Source: Lamellibrachia satsuma (lineage: Eukaryota > Annelida > Polychaeta > Sabellida > Siboglinidae). Taken from it: DNA of 64,000 nt. The position numbers and the translations under genes are program-made. Positions 26,000 to 38,600 of this stretch are shown piece after piece. Below the pieces are notes generated by a model. It was not told the DNA's origin and ran no database searches. It saw nothing but the letters and a program-made list of their open reading frames with translations. Within the stretch, counting starts at the first letter, position 1. Each line of letters opens with the position of its first letter. The stretch covers positions 13,438,001-13,502,000 of the forward strand of contig BSQZ01000005.1 in the NCBI GenBank assembly GCA_033239005.1. Direction: 5' to 3'.

Positions 26000-28780
26000 T
26001 ATGTACCTATCATGAGAGTTTGCAAATGACAACACTGGTGAGCCACATGAATGTACCTATCACGAAGTAAGCCACTTCTAGCATATTATTGAAATTTAAT
26101 TTGAGTGTAGAGAGCTCTGTTGTTGATAGTGAAATGACCCTCCACGGAGCAAGTGCTACACTTCGTTGCAGTGGGTCGAGACACAAACAGGCTTATTCCC
26201 GTGCACGTTGTGAGTGATATTATGTCCATGAGTATGGTTAGCGCGTGTTACAGGCGCCTGTCCCGCGCCTCGTTGGCATAGGTACTGACTGTCGCACTGC
26301 CAGTGGACCGCCTATTTGAGAAAAGGAAAGACTAAAAGGCTACATGGGCGTGCAACCAGGCATTAGAAGTAGCACACATTAGAAGTAGCACACATTAGAA
26401 GTAGCAAACACTGAGCGTACGGAACGTCTGCTTCTTGTGAGCATTTAAACCAGACTGTGTGGGGTGTGTTACAATGCTACTGCCACATACTGTGTATAAA
26501 GAACATATCACCTTCTCGATTATACCCTGTACTACAACTAGGAGAACGGACCGTGCAGACATCAAAACAACTCATTTCGTGGGAAGAGCCAATTGTTCAA
26601 CCAACCATTTTCTCATTCGCAGTGTTTAAAAACTTGTATTTGTTCCACCTAAGAAAAATACAAGAACGGGAAAATGACTGTCAGTATGTTGCAGGGAACT
26701 GAAATGCAGATCAGGCTAGAAAGCAATATCAATCAAGCACCTGAGAACGCATTTGAAGGTGATATTGTCAATTCAGCAAGCACTTTACCAAGCTTCCCGT
26801 GATGCCCTAGGGAGACCTTCAAGGAAACATGCCAAATGGTTAGACGCCGACAACAGCTGCATATGACAGAAGACACGCAAGCACGGTCGCCTTGACCAAT
26901 AAAACCGGATAAACATAATGACAATTCAAAGAAGCAACAGAAGCTACGCGACACGTGTGACACTTTCAGAGGTCACCCGCAGTTTATTTATTGCAGTTTA
27001 CTCACGTAATTGAAAACATTCTTGCTGAGAAAACAAATGGTTTATGCAAGCATGGCTGCATTGACCAATGACCTTTGCATTCAGTGACTCGGTATAAAGG
27101 AGCACGCGGGACTAGTCACTAGAGCGTGGAGAACTGCAATGTGGCACGGAGATGTGTGGAGAGTTCGTCACCAGTGGCCGCCATACAGAGAGTGTTTGCC
27201 TTCTGTAGACCGATGTTATTATGTGCAATAGGTATATAATCTTTCATATATTTTTTCTGATCTTGAGTTCTCTATTTCCTCACTAAGTGCATTCCGACTC
27301 TCCCTCTTCTGTCGGTTGTGCATTCTATTTGAATCTTAGTCGCAGACTCGCTTTCATTGCAACTAATGTATCATATGTGCCTGCATAGGCAGCTGGGCAC
27401 ATAGATAACTGATTTGATTACACTATTACAATGTTTCTGCTTCACCAATAGTTAATCAAGTTGGTAGTGTTCTGTTTCTCTTAGTTTTTCTAAGTAAGCC
27501 ATTGTCTTTTTTCGGTAAGAACCACGTATGTGTTGCAACCATTCTATTCCTCCGACTTAGCTCTGCCAACTGTTCTCCTCTCTCGTTCTGCTGCCCAAAG
27601 CCACCTACTTCCAGTCCAGCTCTGCCTCCTGCAGTACCCCAATCTCCCAGCACAACGTGTAGTCATTATCTCCCTCAAGTAATTAAATCATTCACTTCGC
27701 TCTGGTAGTGGCATGTAGTAGCCTATGTACACCAGTATAATAACAATAGTCTCTGGTTCTGCCCTGACCACCATTTGTTCTGCCACTACACCACTCTACT
27801 GTAGCTTGCTTGCACCGTTCACCATCTTCTCGGCCAGTGACATGACAATTCCTCCCTTTCTTCGTAAGTACACTAGTAGTGTAGTGTAACACTACATTAT
27901 ACTCTAAACATGCCACAGGTATGTCTCCTGTAATCGTACTTCGCATAGTGCCATCTAGCGTACAAGTTCGCACGTTATGTTAACTACACACACCAGATGG
28001 CAGCATCTATCAAATCTAGTACTTAAAAGAAGAACTCGCGAACATTATCATGACAGGTCACGTAGTGACATTCATTGAATGAGAATAGTTGTAGGCATTG
28101 TATGCTAGCTTAGTGCTAGAGCATGGGCATCATTTAAGAGGATGGTTCAATTATTCAACTTCATTTCGAAGCCTGGACAATTTCTTTGAGTCCACACTGT
28201 CTGAGTGCATTCAGTTCTACGAGTAGCTGACAATATGTAATGATGAAATGTTATGAATGAAGACTTTACTTTTAGTTTTGGCAGCATGCAACATTCTTTT
28301 TGGGAGAAACGCATCACAAATGCATATAACATCGACCAAAGCCTCGCCATGTTGAGAATAATGAAGCTGTGCATAAGTGTTTCCAGAGACCCTACTGCTG
28401 GCATTGCTGCAAGAATGAATCACTGTCACCGTTCTGACTAAAATTAAATAACCTGTACACTACTACAACTGAGAACACGAACAAACTTTTGACAAGCCAA
28501 TGTTTACTTGTGGAGCCATGTTTACTTGTGGAGTATATGGCATTTCGATGGCAATCTGGTAAATCTTGTATTTCTGCTGAACTCTAGGCGTACCATTGTG
28601 GGAATAAGATTGTTAAACACAATGGGCTTATAAATAGTAATTAGCAGGAAAATTACATGCAAACGTTTTTAACTGAAATTTACCAATGTTTCACAGTGGA
28701 CAATATTCCCAGATGTTCACATGAGATGCTTTATTTGAACACACAACACAGGAACAAATGGAAACAGTAAAGACAAGAAG
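26000..28780. other. intergenic, nothing recognised
   Basis: No gene, RNA or mobile element supported. A short triplicate of CACATTAGAAGTAGC occurs near 26360-26405 and a TATAAAGG near 27093. Confidence 0.4.
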
Positions 28781-28799
28781 ATAAACAATCTGCTGCTGT

Positions 28800-29035
28800 T
28801 TGGTGTCAACTGTTGTATGGGTGTCAACTGCTGTATGGGTGTCAACTGATGCATGGGTGTCAACTGCTGTATGGGTGTCACCTGCTGTAAGGGTGTCAAT
28901 TGCTGTATGGGTGTCAACTGATGTATGGGTGTCAACTGCTGTATGGGTGTCAAGTGCTGTATGGGTGTCAACTGCTGTATGGGTGTCAACTGATGTATGG
29001 GTGTCAACTGCTGTATGGGTGTCAACTGATTGTGT
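28800..29035. repeat. 18-bp minisatellite
   Basis: About 13 copies of GTGTCAACTGCTGTATGG with CTGATG alternates. The 18-bp period keeps all frames open, producing spurious repetitive open frames on both strands. Confidence 0.95.
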
Positions 29036-29244
29036 GCTGTGGAACATTACCAAACTGTAGACAACTTTAACGAACCTTACTGCACATCATACTTCATATG
29101 CCATAGACCCCTATACATTTTACGACCATACTAATAACCCTGGCATGTTATTCATGTCTGACATATCAGAGTAGTTCTATTAAAGAGTGGCATTGTTTGT
29201 GTGCACTTCCTCAATGCTGGGCAAGACAGAATGACAGACACAAT

Positions 29245-29480
29245 TACAACACCATGGCCGCCACAGCCAATAACAACAGAATGAGGACAGGTGTCATTGT
29301 AACTTACACAATTACAACACCATGGCAGCCACAGCCAATAACAACAGAATGAGGACAGGTGTCATTGTAACTTACACAATTACAACACCATGGCAGCCAC
29401 AGCCAATAACAGAATGAGGACAGAAGGCGTCACTGTAACTTACACAATTACAACACCATGGCAGCCACAGCCAATAACAG
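29245..29480. repeat. ~67-bp tandem repeat (3-4 copies)
   Basis: The unit contains ACACAATTACAACACCATGG, CAGCCACAGCCAATAACA and GAATGAGGACAG. Confidence 0.9.
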
Positions 29481-29959
29481 TTTGAATTGGAATTGTTATA
29501 AGATGATTTAATCCAATAGATCTTTCAACATAAAGGACTTGTCTGACCAAATTGTCTAGGTCTCATTTAAAATAAAATTATTTCAACATTTGCAAATTAC
29601 AGGGAACACAAAAATATCTTCACATTGTTGCCCAGTATTGTTAAAGTGCACGTCACAATAAAGTATTGACCAATCACCAGCAAACAATTTTGTGGCACAC
29701 GTCATTTGTTTATGTACGCTGAAATTGAAAACTGTAGATTTCAGCAGACTCGGACACAGTATATCTCCCAGCCAAGAAAACAAAAGTGTTAGTGCCACAA
29801 AATGGATAAGAACATTCACATCAAATAAAACAATTTTCAGTTTAACACATTAACATTTTATAATGCAAATATGAACATAATTAAATATAGCACTGTTACG
29901 AATACACAAGTTACTGTATAACACAATTCCTACAAATGTTCATCAGTTGGTAGAGAATA

Positions 29960-30215
29960 ACAAAGGAACAATTTCTTGCAATCACAGCTATCGAGATATA
30001 CTTACTCAATGTTTTGGCTACATATGGATGAGAAAGACGTCTCCAATCATGAATCGAGACGAGCCACGTATGGGACAGCCTGCTTGCCACGCAACTGGCA
30101 AGCACACGAATTAGTCATCCAAGAATTCATTTTCTGAAGAAGGCTACTGAATATAGCTAAAACATTGGGTAAGTAAATCTCAATAGTTGTGATGAGAAGA
30201 AATTGTTCCTTTAGT
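29960..30215. mobile_element. foldback (inverted-repeat) element, copy 1
   Basis: Left arm 29960-30024 (AAAGGAACAATTTCTT...ACTCAATGTTTTGGCTA) is the imperfect inverse of 30150-30215. The centre has CTTGCCA-N6-TGGCAAG then GAATTCATTTTCTGAAGAAG. The same centre and layout recur at 50488-50657. Confidence 0.75.
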
Positions 30216-30219
30216 GCAA

Positions 30220-31030
30220 CACAAAGTGTAACACAAAGTTGCCAGTGTATTCCTGGCTAATTTGGCAACATCAGAAAAACGGCACATGCCAATTAATGTA
30301 TAGCATGAAATGATTTAACAATTAACCCGGCACAAAATGGTTGTAATGATCCTAAAACCAGTAATTAACTATTTTATCATCTAATACATTTGGTTGATTT
30401 GCTTCTCAGAATATATATGGTCAAAATTTACCAACACTGAAATTCTACATTCATTTATTATTTCAGGTGATACAGTGTATATTTGCAAATTTCAAGTAAT
30501 AAATAAAAATATTCATATGTAACTATGTTTCGCATCTGAGACAACTAGAAAACAAAAACCTTTGTTAATAAGGGTAATATAGCAGATGAAAGCAGTGCTT
30601 ACCACCCTTGGTGGTTAAACACATCTACAAATTAAAACAAAAACAAGTTACTATATGTAACAGAAGTGTACATATTTTGTAGTTTTAAGAATAGGTATAT
30701 GTTGCAAATAATATGTCTTAATTCTGATGAATTTCTTTGAGATGTCTAATTTAATGCTTTGTAGGCATTATCAGCTTCTATCAACAGTAGTGATTAAATC
30801 TTCTAAATGTAAGGACCCAACACATAAAGATGTTCTAGTTTCTACTACTGTTTTCTGTTATCTGTAACTGGTGTACTAAGACCATTAGCGTATTTGGAGG
30901 GGGAGCTATTGGGCTAATTTTTCAGGTTTAACATGTTGCGCATGGTAAACTAATGGGTGACTAATCTTGCCCCCCCCGGCAAGATCAAAGATACACCAGG
31001 CTAATACCATAGAACGGTACTCTAGCAACT
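30220..31030. other. intergenic, nothing recognised
   Basis: A/T-rich sequence between the foldback element and the 31-kb minisatellite. No gene seen. Confidence 0.4.
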
Positions 31031-31765
31031 GGTAGGCTCGAGGTGTGAGACTCAGAGACTACTGCTGGGGTCCAAGGCAGGTAGGCTCAAGGTGTGAGAC
31101 TCACAGACTTCTGCTGGGGTCCAAGGCAGGTAGGCTCAAGGTGTGAGACTCACAGACTTCTGCTGGGGTTGAAGGCTGGTAGACTAGAGGTGTGAGACTC
31201 ACAGACTACTGCTGGGGTCCAAGGCTGGTAGGCTCAAGGTGTGAGACTCGCAGACTTCTGCTGGGGTCCAAGGCTGGTAGGCTCAAGGTGTGAGACTCAC
31301 AGACTTCTGCTGGAGTTGAAGGCTGGTAGACTCGAGGTGTGAGACTCACAGACTACTGCTGGGGTCCAAGGCTGGTAGGCTCGAGGTGTGAGACTCATAG
31401 ACTCTGCTGGGGTCCAAGGCTGGTAAGCTCAAGGTGTGAGACTAACAGACTACTGCTGGGGTCCAAGGCAGGTAGGTTCGAGGTGTGAGACTCACTGACT
31501 ACTGCTGGGGTCCAAGGCTGGTAGGCTCGAGGTGTGAGACTTATAGACTACTGCTGGGGTCCAAGGCTGGTAGGCTCGAGGTATGAGACTCACAGAGTAC
31601 TGCTGGGGTCTAAGGTTGGTAGGCTCGAGGTATGAGACTCACAGACTACTGCTGGGGTCCAAGGCAGGTAGGCTCAAGGTGTGAGACTCATAGACTACTG
31701 CTGGGGTCCAAGGCTGGTAGGCTCGAGGTGTGGGACTAACAGAGTACTGCTGCGATCCAAGACCA
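31031..31765. repeat. ~61-bp minisatellite (~12 copies)
   Basis: The unit contains GGTAGGCTCGAGGTGTGAGA, CTCACAGACTACTGCTGGGG and TCCAAGGCT. Lies just 3' of RIC3. Confidence 0.95.
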
Positions 31766-32181
31766 GGTATGCTGTAAGAGATTCTACACCACAGAGTGAT
31801 GTTGCTGGTTCTAACATCACTACATAGTAAAGTGACCATGAGTAACACATCCAAACAGAAATCTAACACATTCAAACATCAATATATAACACACGCCAAT
31901 ATATAACACATGCAAACATAAATGTAACACATACAGACATAAATATAACACATACAATAATGCATACAAACATAAATGTCGCACATACAAATATACATTT
32001 AAATACATGAAAACATAAATTTTAATACCTGGTACATGTTTACATAAAATTTAAAAACAAGACATTTTAATGTAATGTACATAAACATAAATGTTGGCAG
32101 GTAAAATGATTTTAACATATTTTCGTTGTAACATTCAGTATGATTGCTTGTCTGTTTACTTGTACCAGGCCATCACATTGT

Positions 32182-32634
32182 TCACTGTCGTTCAATACCG
32201 GCCACGGCTGGAGTTCTCTTCCGCAACTCAGAGTGATCCCCGCTCTCCCCCGTATCGCCACATGGGATCATCTCTTCTTTGCCAGTGGGACCTGCTGCTG
32301 CATCCAACTCAGTGTCCCCTGAACCAGGAGCTAGTTCTGAGGTCAACTGGTCATCCTTGGTTGACTCTGTGGCTTCCATTGGCCCGATTGTCTCAGCTAC
32401 CGGAGTGTTGTCTGGCACTGGACACTTATCTGACTCCTGCTTGCCACTGACGATCTCATATGACTCCATGTCAGGGCTCGAGTCGGCCACTTTCTCCCCC
32501 TCTGTCGGTGGCTTCTGCTCTTCCTGCTTGGCATCCACAGTTGGGGTGCTTTTGGCTTGATGGCGTTTCTGCACCAGCTTCTCTAGTTTTTCCATCTGCT
32601 CCCCCACACTCTCCTCACTGTCCTCCTCCGAGTC
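32182..32634 (-). CDS. RIC3: RIC3 exon 6 and stop
   Basis: Acceptor GTATCCCAG; starts DSEEDSEESVGEQMEKLEKL. Acidic, Pro/Ser-rich cytoplasmic tail; TGA at 32184-32182. Confidence 0.88.
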   Translation of the reverse strand, partial: DSEEDSEESVGEQMEKLEKLVQKRHQAKSTPTVDAKQEEQKPPTEGEKVADSSPDMESYEIVSGKQESDKCPVPDNTPVAETIGPMEATESTKDDQLTSELAPGSGDTELDAAAGPTGKEEMIPCGDTGESGDHSELRKRTPAVAGIERQ

Positions 32635-35600
32635 CTGGGATACAAAGGGGCAGATGCTCAAATACTAGCTATTGCACACACTATAAATAGCAATGATAGC
32701 AGATGTAATTCACATTTAAGATGTATATAGCTTCTCATGAAAATGTGATCTAATGTTCTAAAAAAAAAAGGCTTAAACATGGCAACATGATAGGGTTCTA
32801 AGACATTTTAAAAATAATTTTAATTAGAGAAAACCTAACAAAGTCTGCACTTCAGAAAACTACTTTTAGTTGCAAATCTGCAGTGCACACGATCTTGTCC
32901 AATAATTAGGGAGCGGGGCAGATCGCGCAAGTTCCATTTGATATAGTTATCAAACATTAGAGTGAGATCTGACATTTAGAACTAATACAAGTATCTGCAC
33001 TGAGTAGGAATAAAATACAAATTTTATTATGTAAAACGTTGTAAATGACTCGCTTCTGAAACCCATGTTATTTAAATGCATGTTAGTCATGACAAGTTGT
33101 AGCCATAACACACGTAAGGTGTGCCAAAGAAACCAGCTCTTCCTGGCAGTAATGACAGGCATAAGGCACAATAATAGAATGCTGCACTTACTGACAAGTC
33201 ACCGGAGAGGTCTGCTACCTTCTCCTGGACGTCCTGCATGGCTTGAAGTATGCGGGTCATCTGTCTCTCCGTGTCTAGCAGACGATGTCTCAAGTCTCGC
33301 ATGTCACACTCCGCTGAAACATGCATGTCTTGTTTTACCCAAGCAGGCCTTGCGGAGTATGTTATTGTATACCAATTATTTCTGTAATCATGGGATTATG
33401 CTGTTTGTTATTTTTGAAGTTTAATTTTGTCAAATAATTGCGTAATGGAAGCTGTCCAAGGTAATTTTTTTTAATATGCAGGAGACAAAGCCAACCAGAA
33501 CCATCTCAGAGTGTGCACTATTGTGATATGTGATGTTATGTTGCAGTCAAATTACACATACTAAGAAAAGTGTCCTTTTTATGCCAAGAAACATGTTTAT
33601 TACTGTTCATGCAGATATATGTAGGTCATAACCATCTAGTGATTATTTTACTACAAAACAGTGATGTTTTTTGATAAATGGAAGTGCAGCAAAGCTGTGT
33701 CTACAGTGAAGCAGAAACAAAAGAGACTCACATAGATCATCCTTATCAGCCTTTATGAGCAGCTTCTCAAGATCCTTCTGGCTCTGTTTCACTTTGCGGT
33801 ATTGATCAGCCTGATCTTCTTTGCTGGTCATATCTTCGTTACTATGGTGACGCTTCTTTTTCTTGTGTTCTTCCTTAAAGTGACTTGTCAAGTAGTCATC
33901 ATCTTTTTTCTTACCGCCAAACACCTGCAATGAAACAGATAATTTAGTTTGAAATAGGAATAATTTGACCAACGGTTTGACCAGCTCTGGAGCAGCTTGT
34001 CAAGACTAGCTGGGATCAGAGGAGGATGGCAGGCTACGCGCATGCGCAAAATTCGGATTATATTAGTGATCGTCAGAAGTTGCGAGCCAGTATGTTTACA
34101 GTGTTCGACGGTGAAGGTTAAAACTTCATCGGCATCCGCTTTCATTTAGGAATCTCAAACTAATCACTGGTCTGAGATGGTATATAACATCATTCATGCT
34201 TTATAATATTAAAATTTTTACACTCTGTTGGTACTCTGCTTTTGTCACTTTATAAAAATTCAATTAATGTGCATTTCCCTTCTTGAAAACAGGCCCCCGG
34301 GCCAGTGACAGTGTTGTGGTGGTACAGGTCTGGACCCTGTTGTGCCGGTAGCAGTGGTCTTTGGTAGCAGCATTACAGCACAGTTTCACAAACACAAAGA
34401 ATTCAACCAATCACAAAGAAATTCATTAACATCAAACAAGTAGTTACATTAAGCATATTTTTTTTCCATGGCTTAATACATAACCAAAAGAATCATGTAT
34501 GTTATTCATAATTGCTAATTATGCTAACATAATTTTTTATGTCAAGACTTTTATTACTCAAAATGTTCATTGCAGAGAAAGTACTGTAACTGCTCTGCTT
34601 AACTAACACAGTGAAACCAGATAATAGTTATGCATTATCCATTGCAGTTGTGTTAGAAAATGAACCTAATACACAAATCACAAAGTTATTAAAATAAATA
34701 AGTACAGATAAAAAATAATTCATCGTGATTCGTGAGTGAATCTTTATTATAAGTAAACAAATCTGGTACAAGTATGTAAACAAAAGAATAATAAAATCAT
34801 ATTTTGTTTACAAATGCCGGATTCTAGTCACTGTCACATTGGCGCAGTCCAGTATAAATATCTAGTCCATTATTGTGCTGCATAAACTGGGCCCAATACT
34901 CAGCATTGCTTCATTGATTCAAAACTGCTTTCAGTTGTTTGTGGTTCCATAAATCCATCTGATGCACCTTCCATGATTCTTGAGTTCTATGATGATGCAA
35001 CTGATTTCACCATATCTTTGAGACGGCTTGAATACAAACATTATGGTTACAAGAATTATAGACAGACAGACAGACAAAATTGTTTATTGATCCATTTGTA
35101 CATAATACTACAGTAACAGTAATTAATACATAATAAAAATTAGTTGTATGTAAATTAGGTATGTAAGCGCATATATTTAGTACAAAGTGGATTTGGGAGA
35201 CTCCTATTAAGACTAAGGAAGTCGTTCTCATGGGAGCCACCCTTGTTATAACAACTTAAGTGTCCAAGTGGATGACAACAATATATCATAACATAGGACA
35301 TGTTTGCTTTAAAAAACAAGGAAAACGGTCTGGAAAGAAACACTTGTCAAAAGAAGCTATCAGAAAAATAGTGTTCAAGCAAACTATGTGGAGGGTTTAT
35401 AGGCGTACCAAAAATGATGAAGACTGTACAAATTACAAAGAGGCACTTAATGCAGCTACAACTGAAATTAGACAATCTAAAAGAAGCTAGGAGCAAAAAC
35501 TAGCATGTAACATAAAAAATGATAGCAAGAGTTTTTATGCATTACAAAATGATCTAGACAGATTAGTGAAATGGTCTGAGAAATGGCAGATGTTCAATTT

Positions 35601-38600
35601 TGGGAAATGTAAATGCCTACATACAGGACATGGGAACATCGATGTAAACTATCAAATGGGAAATATTGTTCTGGGTACTATTGTAAAAGAAAAGGACTTA
35701 GGAGTTACAATAAGCGCCGATATGAAAGTTTCAGAGCAGTGTGGTATTGCAGCTTCAAAGGGTAATCAAATTCTTGGGTTGATTAGAAGAAACATAACAT
35801 ACAAGGAAAAAAGCTAATTATACCTCTGTATAAAGCAATAGTTAGACCTCGTTTAGAATACTGTATACATGCGTGGAGACCATATCGTAAGAAGGATATA
35901 GATACAGAGGAGAGCAACTAAAATTATTTCAGGGGAATAGCATACATGTTTATGTTTTATGCAATGTAGTAGTGTAACATTGTGCTTGATAGTTTCTAAA
36001 TACTAAGCAACATCCTCCTATGCACTGTAGCATAAGGATAAGGTTATCAAAATAGACACTTTGTTGAATATAATATATGTTGAACTGATTCGTGGGATAA
36101 CAAAACCACCTGTAAGATGACATTACGACTTTTAAATAAAAAACATGGTTTTTAAAATGATGCACCATTATGGGATGCTTTAGAGAATTTCCACTTGTTC
36201 TAAATATCGTTACCTGTTAACTGATTCATTGTGTTTAGCCTTTGTATATTTTATAATACACAATTAAATTATCTTTTATGAAAGCCTTGTGAGAAAGACT
36301 ATTCATTCACATATCGCTGTCTGAAGAACTCATTTATACAACTGAGGCAATGTGGCGTGAATGAAATTGCTCAAGATTCAAAACAGCATCATAAGAATTG
36401 GAACTCGGGTTCTCTCGACTGAGAGTCTGGTGTTCTAACCACTATGTCACCGTGCCCCACTGACAGTGGCTGACAAGTAGTAGCTGATAAACAATTAGTC
36501 CTATTTTGGTAGTTTTTGGGATTTCATATTAAACATTTTTATACATACATATTGTTTGTTTAAACATTTTGCTATTTTTGGATTGACTTAGAACAGTAAT
36601 CAATATTATACTTAATTAGATGAATATTTGCAATCATAATAATTATATGTCTACTGCAAAGCCAAAGGTTGAAAACATGAAATGAATTCAACATAATATT
36701 ACGAAAACATGGTTGAAAAAAATGTACTCTTGCACGAGAATGCACTTAATTAGCCACTTGTATTACTGTGACCTTGTGGCGTTGCCTATGACAAATGTTC
36801 TACATTATTAACAGTGAAAAGGTCTCTACAAACACTGGATGACACTGACAGTGACAAGCAGTTTGTCGAAGGTTGTTCAACAATTCATACACGATCAAGA
36901 GCGTTATGAATGAAAATAAAGCAATCATTTCATAATGTTATTATGTTTTGTATGACGTATACATTTCAGTGCCAGCCACATGCAAACAGGGAACATTACT
37001 TGCGACAAAAGTCCTAAAATATATATATTTAAAAACAACGCACAGCAATAATGTGCCTTGGTCATAAAGAGGAATGGGCACATATTATGTGAAGAACAAA
37101 TTAATACACTAATCATCCGGTTCTTTCTTTTTTTATTAAACTTAGATACTACATTTCACAAAGAACATGTTGGTGTTTTAATATGGTTTATATATTGCTA
37201 ACGATTAATGAATATTTTGCAATTTGATTTTGCTTACTAAAATATGTGCGCTTGTTTTTGTCAAGTTCAACTTACGAAAACTAATCACACGAAAACTAAT
37301 CACTGAAAATTATGACGATTGCATCAGTTTGTTTCCCTAGTTATCAATAAATCAATGTATAACCACGTATCAATATAAAACATTATAAATTCATAGCACG
37401 CAGCAATTACACAAGAGCCCATAAAACTTACCGAGTAGGCGGAGCTTAACATGTAAACATCTACTGCGCATGACACGAGTCTGACAACCTCCTCCGAGCT
37501 GGGATTGAGTCTGGTCCATTTGTGTTTTCGAAGTCAAGCTTCTGTAGAATCTTTTTTACTTTCTTTGGCCAAAACAATCTTATTCAGGAATGCATGTGTC
37601 TTCCTGTGCACATGTCTTCCTGTGCATGTGTCTTCCTGTGCACATGTCTTCCTGTGCACATGTCTTCCTGTGCACATGTCTTCCTGTGCATGTGTCTTCC
37701 TGTGCACATGTCTTCCTGTGCATGTGTCTTCTTGTGCACATGTCTTCCTGTGCATGTGTCTTCTTGTGCACATGTCTTCCTGTGCATGTGTCTTCTTGTG
37801 CACATGTCTTCCTGTACATGTGTCTTCCTGTGCACATGTCTTCCTGTGCATGTGTCTTCCTATGCACATGTCTTCCTGTGCATGTGTCTTCCTGTGCACA
37901 TGTCTTCCTGTGCATGTGTCTTCTTGTGCACATGTCTTCCTGTGCATGTGTCTTCTTGTGCACATGTCTTCCTGTGCATGTGTCTTCTTGTGCACATGTC
38001 TTCCTGTGCATGTGGGATGTCACATTTGCCTTCCTGTCCTAACAATCTCTTCGCAGTCCACCACCAGCTTTTGTTCTTTCTTTCGTCCAGTAATGTTTGT
38101 CTTCACTTTGCTTTGTGTTCTGTCATTGCTATCCGAGTGATGTAAGTGTATGTGTTTCGGTGTTTGGTGGTATCTGAACCTGCTCTCTGGTGTCTTGTTG
38201 GTCTTGTATTGCATCCAATTGGAAATAATTTAACAATTCATCCAATGATTTAATCAAGACTAAAAAACACTTTGCCAAATGAGCTAGAATTTTGAGTCCG
38301 AAAAAAAGATGAGAAAATAAAAATAATAATAGATACTAGATAGGTTTCACTTTTCATGAAATAATTCTAAAAAGAGGTAATACTTAATACTGCTGACTGC
38401 ATGTGAGAAAAAGGGAAGGAGAAAGAAAGGGAGCGAAGACCACAAGCAACTCCACTGCTTACACATTACTTATATTCAAGAAATCAACATGTTTTCATTT
38501 GCATTTTAACACTATACAATGTAAAATAAGGAAAAAGAAAACACTTCTATGATGAATTCTTCAATCTTTCGATACCTTTGTCAATGTGTAAATCAAGTAT

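Larger units (their letters stand above)
33925..38575. other. RIC3 intron 3
   Basis: 4.65-kb intron holding LINE remnants (35050-35930), a tRNA-derived SINE (about 36290-36460, minus) and a 16/32-bp minisatellite (37600-38020). No other gene seen. Confidence 0.7.

Noticed and set aside
28691..29060. HTAVDT/VSTAVWV repeat proteins
   Set aside because: 18-bp minisatellite open in all frames; no flanking coding signal.
32091..32690. Plus-strand open frames over RIC3 exon 6
   Set aside because: Antisense shadows of a conserved minus-strand exon.
36390..36460. tRNA gene
   Set aside because: A and B boxes are present but the anticodon stem-loop is malformed and the sequence continues into a SINE body.
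37505..38145. Cys-rich 207-211-codon open frames (SSCAHVFLC repeats)
   Set aside because: A 16-bp repeat read in rotating frames inside RIC3 intron 3; three overlapping frames and both strands are open.
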